Positions 11,201 to 22,448 of a DNA stretch of 64,000 bases are shown here, piece by piece (position 1 is the stretch's first letter; every line of letters begins with the position of its first letter). A program made the translations under genes and the position numbers. The notes beneath the pieces were generated by a model. That model saw only the letters and a list, made by a program, of their open reading frames with translations, searched no databases and was not told the DNA's origin. This DNA is from Microbotryum silenes-acaulis (lineage: Eukaryota > Basidiomycota > Microbotryomycetes > Microbotryales > Microbotryaceae), in the NCBI GenBank assembly GCA_003665825.1, contig QPFY01000002.1:1922001-1986000 (forward strand), read 5' to 3'.

Positions 11201-12485
11201 ACAGGGATGAGGCATTGCCGGAGTTGTTGGTGAGGCTCAAGGAGAAGCCGGAAAAGGTCGTGGAGGAGTTCGAGGGGCTGCGTCAGAGCTGTGAGCCATT
11301 CAGTTTTTCAAGTCGAGTCGGCTGACTGATATTCGTGCCCCGCCGCTGATCTCGAAAATACTGCGATGGTTCACCAGTGCTCAACCCTCGAGCGATGCGA
11401 GCCCAAGTCAAGGGTGACATTTTGGCCATCGAAGACCCAGCAGCGACATGGCTAAAGCATTACCGACCCGTGGAGAAGTTCTCTCATTCCGAACTCGTGC
11501 CTGTCAAGTTGAGTCAGCATGCTCTGAGCCCTCTCGGGAGGGAGCCTTCCAAGAAGGTAAGCTCCACGAATGGTTTGACGCTCTAGAATACAGAGACTTA
11601 ACATAAAACCATCGTCTCGTGTTCGCTTCGCCCTCCTAGGTCGTCATCTTTGGCTTGCCCTCTATTGAATCCTCCTTCGGGTTCCACCTCGCCAAAGGTC
11701 CGAACGACTGGAACCACGCCGACCAACCGGCTTTGACGGTCGCGAGGGCCATCTTGAACGCGCAAGAAGGGTTTTTATGGAAGAGTCGGTCTTTTCTCCG
11801 CTACCAGAATACAATCAGCCTCCCACCTCCCGAAGCTGACCTTGGTCTTTCACTTCAGGTATCCGAGGCGCAGGTCTGGCCTACGGCGCTTCCATATCCC
11901 AGGACACTGAATCCGGTACGATCAGTTACCGAATTTACAAATCGCCTGATACCTACTCTGCCTTCGTCGCCGCCCAAGAACTGATCACCTCCATCGTCGA
12001 GAAGAGAGTGGAGATTGACGCTTTGACTATTGAGAGTGCGAAATCGTCGTTGGCGTTCGATACGGCGAATAAGGAATCGACGATGAATGAGGCGGCGAAT
12101 GCGGCGTTCAGGAATGTGTTGGTCGGATTGGAAGAAGGGTATGGCAGGGTCGCGTTGGCGAGAACAAAGGTGTGATTCCTCGATCCTTGTTTGGAACTGT
12201 CTCGCACTTGCTGACACACACCTCGGGGGTTACATAAAACAGGACGTCACGCTCTCCGACATCCTCCGCGTCATCGAGAAATACATCGCCCCCATTTTCG
12301 ATCCGTCCAAGTCGATCGGTGCTGTCTCAGCCCACAAAGCCAAGATCGACGAGATGGCCACCTCTTTCGAAAAACTTGGGTATGAGGTTGAGAAGAGGAC
12401 GTTTGGGGATGCGGATGACGATGAAGATGGATCTTCTTGTGGTTCGGAGGGGTCGGCTTCGGGATCCGAGTCGGGGAGCGAGTAG
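8264..12485 (+). CDS. M16C-family zinc metalloprotease (YOL098C/Sdd3-like), 14 exons
   Basis: Exons 8264-8459, 8529-8599, 8677-8705, 8787-8849, 8936-9252, 9315-9962, 10040-10154, 10225-10583, 10663-10987, 11064-11290, 11378-11556, 11640-11784, 11859-12169 and 12243-12485 join without frame breaks to 1075 residues. The inverted zinc motif HTLEH (residues 87-91) is followed by MGSEQYPYKGILDTLANRS and the third-ligand helix region VVFSEMQGREN, as in insulysin/pitrilysin-type M16 enzymes. Four M16-like domains fit the length. The closest family by pattern is the fungal M16C group that includes yeast YOL098C, probably a cytosolic or mitochondrial oligopeptidase. The C-terminus is an acidic, Ser/Gly/Glu-rich tail. 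The zinc motif is divided by an intron between Leu89 and Glu90, and the following exon is only 29 nt. Confidence 0.88.
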
Positions 12486-12712
12486 ATAGTTAGCTTTAGC
12501 CAGATCTGATTGTCCTATTTCGCGACCCATGGTTTTTTTCGTCTTCCTTCTGATCCGAGCGCAGCGATGCTATAGCCAACGATAGTATTTACAACAGCCC
12601 TCTATCGAGAACAAAGCTGTCAAGATGTATGTGCGTATCCGCATGTGCCTCGTATGTTACAATTACGATAGAACTTTATAAAGTTCTAGGTCGGAGAAGG
12701 GAAAAGACGCGT

Positions 12713-15575
12713 CTACAAGCGAGTCATAACCTCATCTTTCGAAGATGCAGACGGTGTGGTCCGTTTCCTCAACGTGCCGTCGTCTTGGTGCATCGGTTCA
12801 GATAGAGATGCTTCTTTATCATCTCTGTGTTTGTGAAAGAAATCGGAGTGGCCATGTTCGGGTTGTAAGGGACCGCCGAGCGAGACGAGCGTCGCGGCCG
12901 AGTCGGCGGTAGGGGCATCTGTAGTGTGCAGAAAGTAGTGCGCAGGAAGGAGAATAACAGACGGTGTCAGGTTTTCGTCAAGCAGGGACTGTAAGTTGGC
13001 CGACTTACCGAGCACCGATAGTTCTTGTAGACTGAACCACCGAGGTACCCAATAATACCTGAAGGGAATGAGCAGCGTGATAATAACCGGAAACCCAATG
13101 CCGGCGATCGTTTCCGAAATAGCAACGATGGCGGCAAAGAAGAGCCATTGGATCCCAACAAACAGCCAAATTTTCTTGGGTCGGACTTGGAGCAAGGCAT
13201 GGTCCCGAGGGGTAAGATGATGGTCGCGAAGGAGGAAAAGGGTCTTGTGTACGATGCCGTTTCCCTGGACCGAACCCCATCCGACGACGATGAAGATGCC
13301 GGCGAACATGGCTCGACTCATCAAGCTCAGGGTCACGAGCAAAGGTCCCGTCATCGTACCAAACGTAAGCAGCCCCATGGCGAAATGCGAGATCCTCTGC
13401 TCGACCAGCCTGGTCCTTACAACCTTCATCTTGGGCGGAGCCTTCTCTTCCCACCTCTTCTCAATCGCTCCTTCTTCCTCTTCCTCTTCATCATAAAATC
13501 CACCTTCAGTCAACTTGGTGTCCTCCGGTACCATCTTGACGACACACAGCGCTTCCGTATGTACAGGCGCTTGGGGCACGAGACCGTTCGGCGCCGGAAG
13601 ACCGAGAATTCCGGCGACAAAGGTGACGCAGCCGAGGAGGAAAAAGTCCCAGTGGAAGCCTGCAGGACGCTTGACGGGGAATCCACGGGATTGCGCCATC
13701 ACGGATGAGACGTTGTTCTGTGAGAGAGACGGGTCGTTCGATCAACTTCGATGTTCCTTCTACAACAGATCTTGGAGCACTCACGTCAAAGTAGAACAGC
13801 AGCGTGACGAGGCAGCCGAAGGGAAGCGCTACGAAAATCCACTTGACGGGCAGGTCCCAGAACCGGATGACCCAAGATCGACTGCCGGCGACGCAAACCT
13901 CATTGGTCAGATTGAATCATTCAGAACAAAGATGCACACATCATGGGCCGACTCACTCAGTAGAGGGATGGAACGCTCGGGTGACGTGCAAAAAGTCGAT
14001 CCCGGTTTCCTTGATATGGCCCGGGATGTGCACGAAGCCCGTGTAGAAGATGATGCTGGCGGCAAACGCATAGTCGGTAATGCATTTCCGCAGCCAGAAG
14101 GGTCCAAAGCTAAGCGTAGCCGTCCTCTCCAGGAAATAGACTGAGAGTGCGAATAGGATTGCGACGACGACGGAGAACCACCCGGCTTGATCTGAGCGTA
14201 GAAATCATGATGGTGTCAATACTCGTGCTTCGTCTCATCTCGTGACACGTTACTGACCAGATGCGTCAAACTCGTACACCAGCAACTCGACGCCCTTTTG
14301 TATGTAGATGACCCCCACGTCTGCGGGGCGGGAGAGGCAAAGAAGATCAGGTCAGGCAAGATCGCTTGCACCACCATGATAAAGAAAACTACTCACAAAG
14401 ACCAAAAGTTTCACTGGTCATGTCAGTGATGAAGCGAGTGTAGTCCGAGATGTTAAAGACGGCAATGATCCAGTGGGTGATCGCCGACCAGCTGTGGGAG
14501 TGATATGGGGGTCAGTTTCCTCAAAGAGGCTGCGAGAGACCAATCATCGGAAATTACACACATCAGAGCCCATGCTTGGAATTGGAGAAAGTTGGGTGCA
14601 TCCGGTTGTCGTTCTGGACGACCGTCACGGCAATGTCAACGCCGGCCCCAACTTGACTCGCATTCGGACGCGGAAATCTCTGCCTAAAGCTCACCTAGGA
14701 TATCATAGGTCGTGTAGTTGAACAAGTTGATCAGACCGGTTACTCCGACCTGTACAGAATTTTCAATCAGTTGTTTGCCCTCGTCTGGTCTCGCTCCGCC
14801 CCTTGTACTCACAATCGTCAGGGGCTGGACCGAAAGGACCGAAAAGGCCAAAGCGGCGAGGACGGAAGCGAGCAAGGTCTCGTTGACGCCGTAATTGCCT
14901 CCGGTGCGGAGGTTCATGTCAATCGTGTAGGCTAGAGCAGGAAAGACGCTGTTTTGTGTACCATAGAGACAGATAAGTCAAAGCGATGGGGGTCATTCAT
15001 CAGGTCAGAGTGCCGGGGTCCCCAGCCGAAAATCCTGCCTACGTCACCGACGCCGGGCTCGCCAGCGCGGGGATTCTTGGGGTGGAAACACGCGGATGGG
15101 GTTCGCCGAACGGGGGTAGAGTCGGACGAGCAGGTAGAAGCATGTGTACTCACTTGAGAAAGTATATCCTGATGGTCGCTCCAATGGTCCTCTCCCAGTT
15201 GCGCGGTCGGAAAGCCTCGGTCCAGTCCGAAAGGTAGAAGGGCAATCGCTTTCGCACGTCCGTGGTCATGCCCCGGAACGGCCTGAACTGGTACACCGTT
15301 GATCGCTCGGGCCAAGGTCGACGATCAGGCGAGAAGCCCAGTCGTTTGCGCTGCTGTTGGCCATGATCGCGTGCTCCCGGAGTGCGTCCTCTCCCCTCGG
15401 ACGGCTGCTTCTCGACCTCGTTCACCATGCCGTCGTGGCCAAGTCGGCGGCCCTGCTTCGAGCGGTTGGACGCTATGCGCGGTCTGTCGTTCTCTGCGGG
15501 CAACGGTGAAGCCGATCGCGTCGCCGTTCCCGAGGATGCAGCGGACAAGGTCGGTCCACTCCTCGTTCCATCCAT
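12713..15575 (-). CDS. BOR1: BOR1-type borate/bicarbonate-family transporter (10 exons)
   Basis: On the minus strand, exons 15575-15154, 14948-14813, 14749-14695, 14613-14562, 14491-14397, 14320-14258, 14191-13957, 13881-13785, 13717-13009 and 12918-12713 give 689 residues. After a polar N-terminus come the SLC4/BOR hallmarks: PFYLSDWTEAF, GVNETLLASVLAALAFSVL, VGVTGLINLFNYTTYDIL, NGLVPQAPVHTEAL and SHFAMGLLTFG. About ten or more hydrophobic spans are visible. Fungal BOR1 exports borate across the plasma membrane, with a role in vacuolar trafficking reported in yeast. The last intron (12919-13008) is 90 nt and in frame, so the unspliced mRNA also reads through; splicing gives the family-like ELSVLDAPTADSAATL join. 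The ATG at 15575 is the first in an open frame. Confidence 0.9.
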
Positions 15576-16305
15576 CGCGTCCTACTTTTTTTGAGTCCTC
15601 GATCCTTGAGACTGTTGCGGTGGCTGAACGTCGGGGAAGCAGTAGTGCGAAACCTAAACGTCGCGAGATGATCAGTGGCGGGTGCCCGGCCGGTGCAACG
15701 ACCTCAACGCCAGTCACCAGTCAACTAGTCAACGCCCAAATCGCCGAGTCACGCTCTCGCCTCGATTCTGAGCGACCTATCGCCGACGATCCTTTCTCGC
15801 GGGCCGTCGCGCCGACTCCGCGAAAATCCTTGCAGACTATCACGGCTGATTCTGAAGCTTCAGGAATCTCCAGCTACAAATTCCAGGAAAATCGGTGTCA
15901 AAGGCTGTGCTAGAACGTGCGGCACTTTCAAAGACCTCTTTACGATCAAGGACAAGCGCCGCCCGGCTGAAGGCTTCGGTTCCATCCGGTCCGGGTGCAA
16001 CGAGCGGTGCGTCGGACGAAATTTTGCACAGCGAATCGACTCGCCAAGCACAAGAGTGGGCGGATGATGTCGACCAGTCAGCAGAGTAGCAGACTGAGGA
16101 AAGTCACTGGCTGAAACAAGCGATAGGTATTTCGACACTCAAGACCCAATTGGAAAGGGGCAAGGTTGAACGCGAGTTGAGATACAGAAAGTGGCGAAAC
16201 AGGGAGAAGAGCCCGCTGCTGATACTTCAAAAAAGACTCGGATCCAAGAACAAGGTCAAAGTGTCTTTACACACCAATACAGATCATCGTCTTCACCTTC
16301 CGTTC
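15576..16305. other. Intergenic: BOR1 upstream region and 3' flank of the surface-protein gene
   Basis: No supportable gene. Open frames here on both strands lack family motifs. The stretch probably contains the BOR1 promoter and 5'UTR, plus the terminator of the minus-strand neighbour ending at 16306. Confidence 0.45.
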
Positions 16306-18599
16306 CTACGACCTATAAGTCGGCGCCCGTCCTGGGCTCGCCACTCGATCAAGTCCATCGGTCAACCCATTGTACGCATCAGGCTGGCCACCAAATCTCC
16401 TCTCCTCTTCCGTCATCTCAAGCTCCTCGTTCATGACCCTCAGCGCACCGGGCCTTCGTTCGTTGTCGCCCATGCCATTCCAGCCCCCAGCGAGACCAGG
16501 AAGGGCTTGGTGAGACGGTGCGGGTAAAGACGAGGCTCCGGGGGCGTTGTAAGCGATCGAGTTCGGGAACCTCTGTTCCTGAGGTTGGCGGGCTTGCGGT
16601 AGACGTTGGGGCAAGTTCTGCTGCGGTCCTCGACCATTCATCTGACGTGGAGGCCACACCGTCGAAACAGCACCGTACCCCTCTTGACCGCCACCCATCG
16701 AATTGCGCTCAGAACCTCCAGCTCCGTTATAGGGCGCTTGTTGCATGCGATTCGTGCCGGCGTATCCACTATCATTGTGTCTCATCGTCTCAGTTTCTTG
16801 GCCATTGTAAAGCTCGTGCTGCCCCCTAGCGTCTTGCGGCCCATACTGGGGGTAGCGAGAGACGCCAACACCGGCCATGCCAAATCCGCCGGCGGACGAC
16901 ATGGACGATGGGGTGATCAAGCCATCGCGAGGAGGGGGAGGTAACGAGGAATAGTATGCGTCTTGCTCATCCGCAGGGGTGGCCTTCTTCCTTTTCTGAC
17001 TTTGTTGACGTGCAGCGTAGGTCGCCCCCAGTCCAGCTCCTACACCGCCAACGGAAGCCATCGCCGGTGCCACCGCAGTTCCACGTCGCCCAATGCCGGC
17101 CGAGCCGTCCAAATCGGCGTCGTCGCCGTAGTTGAAACCCGTCGATCGACGCGAGTAGCTACTGGCACGTTGAGTTGCACTGCCTCGGTTCTGTCCCGTC
17201 TTCCTTGACGCGATAATGCCTCCTCGGCCTCCAGTACCCGCAGCAGCCACGCCATCGACGGGGTCCCAGGCGTCGTTGTGGCCAAAGTCGAACGACTCGT
17301 GTTTCTTGTTGCGCTTCGAGCCACCGCAGCAGCAGAACCAGAGTAACGCGGCAAGAGCCACTAAAGCGACGACACCACCGACCACGCCACCCGCGATGGC
17401 TCCCGTGTTGGGCTTGGAGGAGGCATTCGACACCTGCCCTCCCCGCGCAACGCTACTAGTCGTGGAGCTTGCACTCGAGCTGGAGCTGAGCGGGATCGTC
17501 GAGACAACAGTGATGGTAGAAGGGGGTGCAGTCGTAGAGAGTACAGTCGTAGAGGGTACAGCCGTAGAGGGTACAGTCGTAGAGATCGCAGTTGTTGCTG
17601 GTGTGGTTGACTTTGAATCATTACATTGATCTTCAGGTCAGTAATTCTGCGACTCAAGTATGTTCGGACCGTCAAGTCACAGAAAGCCCACGTACCGCTG
17701 TAGTCGACGGCGTCGTTGCGACAGTAGCTGCGATGTGCATCAATTGGTGCGGCAGGTCAGTTCCGAACGACGGAAATTTGTCTAAGGTGGTGAACGCGAT
17801 CGTTCCGAGGAGTGCACGTACTTGAGCTAGTCGTAGTGGCAATCTTTGAATGAACCAGACCAACAATCAGCGCTCCATCTCAGGCACTTGTGAAGACCTG
17901 GGCACAATCCAGATTGTGATCGAAGTCTCGTCTTGCAGCTCGGAAAAAGTTTCAAAATACTTACAGCTGGTGTAGTCGTAGCGGTACATGGAGCGTACAA
18001 AGTAGTGATGGGCGTACTCGAAAGGATCGTTGAAGTGGACACGGTGGTTACTCGGTCGACGGTCGTGCTGAGGCGCCCGGGGAAGGCAGAAGTGTCAGCG
18101 GCCATGTTCTCACTGTGGGCATTCTTAAAAAAGTCCACCCGAATTGAATGATCGTTCGCGTGTATTTGGATGCCGCCAAGTACCCGAGGTGTCGTCCGAC
18201 TCGTGCGTCGCCGAAGCGATCGCCGGTGATCGTACTGGCCCCGGAGTCCGCCTGACAGAACGTTGCCCCTGCGAATGGCCGACTTGATGAGGCGCCACCG
18301 TAGCTACTCACACAGTGACACCGGTGATGCGCGACCTGACAGAGACGGTGTTGCCCGCTCGATTGATTGAGAGCACAGTTGTGATACTGACCTAAGCACA
18401 CGAGAAGACGGCCCGGGAGGGACGATGAGCGGTCCGGCTCGATACATGCGCTTCCTGTGCGCTCGCCAGCTGCCCAACTCACGGCATTGGGATCAAACAC
18501 GAGTTGAGTCTGAGCTTGGATGATCGTCCTTTCCCTGAAGGAGGTGACGGTCTGAAACTCTGTCGCCGTTGCGATGGATCGACAGGCGGCGGCGGCCAT
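16306..18599 (-). CDS. Ser/Thr-rich single-pass membrane protein, possible cell-wall sensor (at least 6 exons; 5' end uncertain)
   Basis: Exons 18599-18483, 18391-18312, 18067-17965, 17843-17822, 17727-17696 and 17610-16306 join in frame to about 552 residues. The N-terminal half is dominated by Thr/Ser/Val with a short imperfect repeat of VPSTT units (about 17520-17590), consistent with an O-mannosylated rod. A Gly/Ala/Val/Leu membrane segment (GVVGGVVALVALAALLWF) ends in CCCGG and a basic stop-transfer. A long Gly/Gln/Arg-rich cytoplasmic tail follows. Two exons are tiny (22 and 32 nt). The layout resembles Mid2/Wsc-like wall stress sensors, but no diagnostic cysteine-rich domain is seen. 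The Met at 18599 has no signal peptide behind it, so a further upstream exon is likely and was not found. Confidence 0.6.
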
Positions 18600-19308
18600 C
18601 TTGTACGAGGCAGCTTATATGAAGTCGACGAAGCTTCGTCTGAGCCTCAACCGGGGAAACGGCGCGACGGGCAAGTTGAGCGAAATCTGGGGAGGGGACG
18701 TCAGCGGGAGCGGTCCGAGTACTTACATCAGAGAGGATATCACTCACGACGTAGGGTACAGAGAGGTCTTCGACACCGGGAAGAATCAGATGCGACGTCA
18801 AGTGCTACTGGTGAGCGGCAAGAGACTGAGCCAAGGGTGGTTCGGTCCTGAGGCCTGAGGCCTGAGCCCGGGCGCATGGACCCGCCCCCGTTTTGAGGGG
18901 AGTGGCCTAAACGAGCCATTAGGGGCAGGTGAGACATGCGGGGGAGGGAACGAAAACGGTCGCCGAAGACCGTGGTATCATCGGTATGGCGTTTTACACA
19001 GGGTCCACACTCATGTACTGCTTCGAAGGACATCTAAAGAGTTTTCTTCATGGTAAAGGTATCTTTTGGCCTGCACGACATGCATGCTCGAATTTTCGAA
19101 ATTCGATCGAGCGGTCGCCGTGTGCTCGACGCCACCCCGGCCCCCCTCGAGTAAGTGCGAATTGAGGCCGGTCCCGGGCATACACCTCGGGCATAGCCGC
19201 TTTCTCGCACCGTTTTGCCTCCGGTTACACGCGACCCTGGCCGGCGAATCGACTCCTAGCCCCCTCAAGCTCTTGGAATCCGCCTGCCATTGTGCTGTCT
19301 GGACCACG
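18600..19308. other. Divergent intergenic region (surface protein / DTD1)
   Basis: Expected to hold the missing 5' exon(s) of the minus-strand surface protein and the promoter of the deacylase. The short inverted CTGAGGCCTGAGGCCTGAG motif (18850-18868) is a small direct repeat. Nothing else could be assigned. Confidence 0.45.
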
Positions 19309-20318
19309 ATGAAAGCTGTTGTACAAAGGTGCCGATCCGCCAGTGTGACAGGTATGTCATACCATCCCACAAAGCATGCCCCGTCCGAGTCGAACCCTGA
19401 TTCGAGCGACTAACCTCAACTCCTTGCTCAATTAACCACCTTCCCCTCGGCCAAAGTGGATGGCCAAGTCATCTCCTCCATCCAACGCGGTCTGATGGTA
19501 CTCGTCGGGATAGGCACGAATGATACGATACATGAATCGCAATGGCTCGTCAACAAGCTTTTGAACCTTCGTTTCTTCCCAGAGGGGGATAATGACGAGT
19601 GGGGGTGGAAAAAGTCGGTCATGGACATTGGGGGCGAGATATTGTCAGGTACGCTCAAGAAATCTTCCGCATAGGAAGCTACTGTAACTGACTTCTCCCC
19701 CTCCCTCCTCGCTCACGTACGCTTCTCCGACGGCGTTTCCCCAAAAAAGTTTCTCAATTTACGCTCATGGCCGTTACCAAGAAAGGATCCAAGCCCGACT
19801 TCCACGGTGCGATGGCGGCTTCACAATCTAAAGCCATGTACGACACCTTCCTGACCGACTTACGGACCAAGTATCAGCATGACAAGATCAAGGATGGTCA
19901 AGTAGGTCTTCTCGCCGTCTGCTCGAGACTCTTTCGGTTTGAGATCCTGACGAGATTGGGTCGGTACCCTGCAGTTTGGTGCGATGATGGATGTACAACT
20001 TATCAACGATGTGAGTCGAGGCTCATTCCACTGATAGAAAGGCAGCGGAAAGGGTCGCTAATCTTCATGCGGAATACCTCCTCATAGGGCCCCGCAACGA
20101 TCATCCTCGACTCGATCGACGCCCCCGCCCCCGTGATCCCCAAACCTTACCTCACTCCTGAACAAAAGCGGTTACGTAAAGAGCAGCTCGCCAAGGAAGA
20201 GGCGGAGAAGAAGGCCGCGGCCCAAGACCGGAAACGATTATCTACGACGGAGGCTGCTCCGACAACTGATGAGAGTTTGGCGCAAAAGTTCAAGGAGAGC
20301 ATGATGGAAAATTACTAG
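19309..20318 (+). CDS. DTD1: D-aminoacyl-tRNA deacylase (5 exons)
   Basis: Exons 19309-19351, 19457-19648, 19750-19901, 19975-20010 and 20088-20318 give 217 residues. The start MKAVVQRC, the SVMDIGGEILSVSQFTL segment containing the SQFTL active-site motif, and NDGPATI (equivalent to the NxGP motif) define the DTD family. The enzyme hydrolyses D-aminoacyl-tRNAs, and glycine mischarged on tRNA-Ala, to keep D-amino acids out of protein. After the roughly 150-residue core there is a basic/acidic C-terminal extension (PEQKRLRKEQLAKEEAEKK) that bacterial DTD lacks but eukaryotic forms often have. Exon 4 is only 36 nt. No defect seen. Confidence 0.93.
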
Positions 20319-20414
20319 ACTGCCCAGTACCAGTTCCAATAGACGAAATTCTATGATTTCATAAGAGAGTCGGAGACGCACCGGCTAGCCCTGTCATGAC
20401 CAGACCAGATGTGT

Positions 20415-22238
20415 CTACCGCAAAAAGTTCTCGACGACCTCACCCCACTTCCTCGGCGAATCGACCATGGGCAAGTGTCCAGCGCCAGGGATGACCTCGA
20501 ACGCGACATCGCACCCTTCCTTCTCCAGACTCTCCTTGACACCCTTTAGCACCCCAGGAAGTGCTCCATCCCTCTCCCCAGCAAGGAACAAGACCTTCTT
20601 TCCCTTCAACGCCCGACCCAACCCAGGTGCGACATCATAGCCTTGAAGAGCGGCAGCACTTGCCGCGAACCCTTCGACTGGGGTCGAAGTGATCATATCG
20701 TGGACCCAAGCCTCCTTTCGACCCCCTTCAACATATTCACTCAAAGCGGGGAACCAACGAGGGACTGTCACGTCGGCCAATGGGGTCATACCCGCCGATC
20801 GAGCGAGGGCGATGCGCTCGTCCCATGCTTTCGAGTTGGCGGCGGGGGAAGTCGCTTGCGTATCGCACGTGACAAGACGTTCAAATACTTCGGGGTGGGT
20901 GTGCGCCAACGAGAGCGTCGTCGCTCCACCTTGCGAGACACCAATGACGGCATGGACGGGGGTCGGGATCGACAACTTCTCGAGGATCTTGGCGATATCG
21001 TTCGAGAGTTGCTCGAGCGTACACTTCTCGGGCGGGACCGAGGATTGACCATGGCCTCGTTGGTCGTACGTGAGGAGGTTGTAGGCCTTGCTCAAGCGAG
21101 GTAGAGCTTCGTCCCACATGGTGCTGTTGGTCATCAACGAGTTGACAAAGACGAGCCACTTGGCCTCGTCGCTCCGCTTGGCGACCTTGACGTGCAAGGT
21201 GACGCCCTGCTCGATCTCGACGTCGTGTTCCTCTTGGATCGTTCCGGGCAGAGGCACAGTCACGGCTCGGTAGTCGCCGACGTCAAGAGTGACGAGCAAT
21301 CTCGAGACCATGTTGTAGGTCGCAGCAACGGCGGTCGCTTCGAGGAGTTGCTGGTCATCTTTGAGGTACTTTTTGAGGTCGTCGATGCGCGCCTGCGGGA
21401 CGTTGACGTTGAAGGTCGAGGCATCCGCGAAGCGGAGAGCGGCGGCCTGGAAGGGCGACAGGACACCGGGAGCTTCGGGTGTGGGCAAAGGGGTGTGGCA
21501 GTCACGGATGGTCGACAGTTGGGGCGCGGTCAATCCGGCGGCTTCACCGACGTGGGCGTGGTCTGTTCGGAGGCGGGGGGGGGGGGGGGGGGGGAGGGAA
21601 AGATCTTCAATTGGTGCCCGTCCAGCTATAAGCGATCGAAAGCTGGTACGTACGAATCCACTCAAACGTGGCCGAGTTGCGAGCAGCGACACGCAAGATC
21701 TGTTGGTGAACTCATGGAAGATGTAAGGCTGAGCACCCGGGAAGGAGCATTCCGGCGGCAACTCGTCCCAAGTGGGGGCGGCGGAGCAGATTGTCGCCGA
21801 AACGTACCATGAGCTCCCTGATGTCGTCGGGCAAGCTGTTGCGGGTCCTGATCGCTCCAAGAAGGGTGTTCCATCCATTCTATGTGCCCATGAAGAATAC
21901 TGTAAGCTGGGTGCCTCTACTCGACCTAGTCCGAGTCCGGTCGGGACTGACCGCGATTTCGGGTGCATTGAGCAAGGTCTGGTCGAGTGGGGTCAGACCA
22001 CGTGCGCCGCGACGGGCACGGATCGCATCGGCAATGGCCGAGGTACCTTGGGCTGGGCTCTGGTAGGGGATGCGAGGCCTGGTACGTTGAGATGTCGGAG
22101 CGCGGGGTGGTGCGGGGTGTGATGCGACGACGTTGAGCAGCCGCGGCAGGAGCAGGAGAGGGAGTGGGGAGAGGGTAGAGGACTATATCAGCTGTTGTAA
22201 GGCGGTGTCGAGCAGCCCAATCGTTTCGAGACTCACAT
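20415..22238 (-). CDS. Fusion of carboxymuconolactone decarboxylase and 3-oxoadipate enol-lactone hydrolase domains
   Basis: Minus-strand exons 22238-22237 (AT of the start), 22078-21952, 21879-21808, 21699-21654 and 21562-20415 give 464 residues. Residues about 20-170 form a carboxymuconolactone decarboxylase-like domain (NGWNTLLGAIRTRNSLPDD, then IRELM, then HHAHVGEAAGLT). From about residue 190 an alpha/beta-hydrolase follows, with TYDQRGHGQS, nucleophile Ser in GVSQGG, Asp in LAGERDG and His in GAGHLPMVD, closest to PcaD enol-lactonases. Together they would convert carboxymuconolactone to 3-oxoadipate. Neighbouring cyclase and ring-cleavage genes support this. The start codon appears split by an intron (AT at 22238-22237, G at 22078), because no in-frame ATG exists in the first coding exon. 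That model is inferred. Confidence 0.83.
21575..21594. repeat. 20-nt G homopolymer (C20 on the sense strand) in an intron
   Basis: An uninterrupted run of 20 G on the plus strand. On the transcribed minus strand it is C20, placed just upstream of the 3' splice site at 21564-21563 of the CMD-hydrolase gene, where it serves as polypyrimidine tract. Confidence 0.95.
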
Positions 22239-22448
22239 GTTGAGAGCGAATGTAGGTGTAGACCAGCGGATGGAACAAGTATGAACGACGAGCTGCAAAG
22301 CGGCTCAGATTAATGAGCACACACGCCCGCCCACTTTCAGCCGCGGCTCGGGCTTGCTCGGGCATACGTGGCTCTGGCGCGACACCGCTTTTGACTTGAT
22401 CCCATTCACTCGGCATCTTATCAACCATCACCTGCTCCCTCCGCAGCT

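Noticed and set aside
12713..13702. 329-codon single-exon reading of the BOR1 C-terminus
   Set aside because: It is open only because the last intron is in frame; the splice at 13009/12918 gives the family-like join.
19383..19412. tRNA-like B box (GGTTCGACTCGG on the minus strand)
   Set aside because: No A box or cloverleaf upstream; it lies in the first intron of the deacylase gene.
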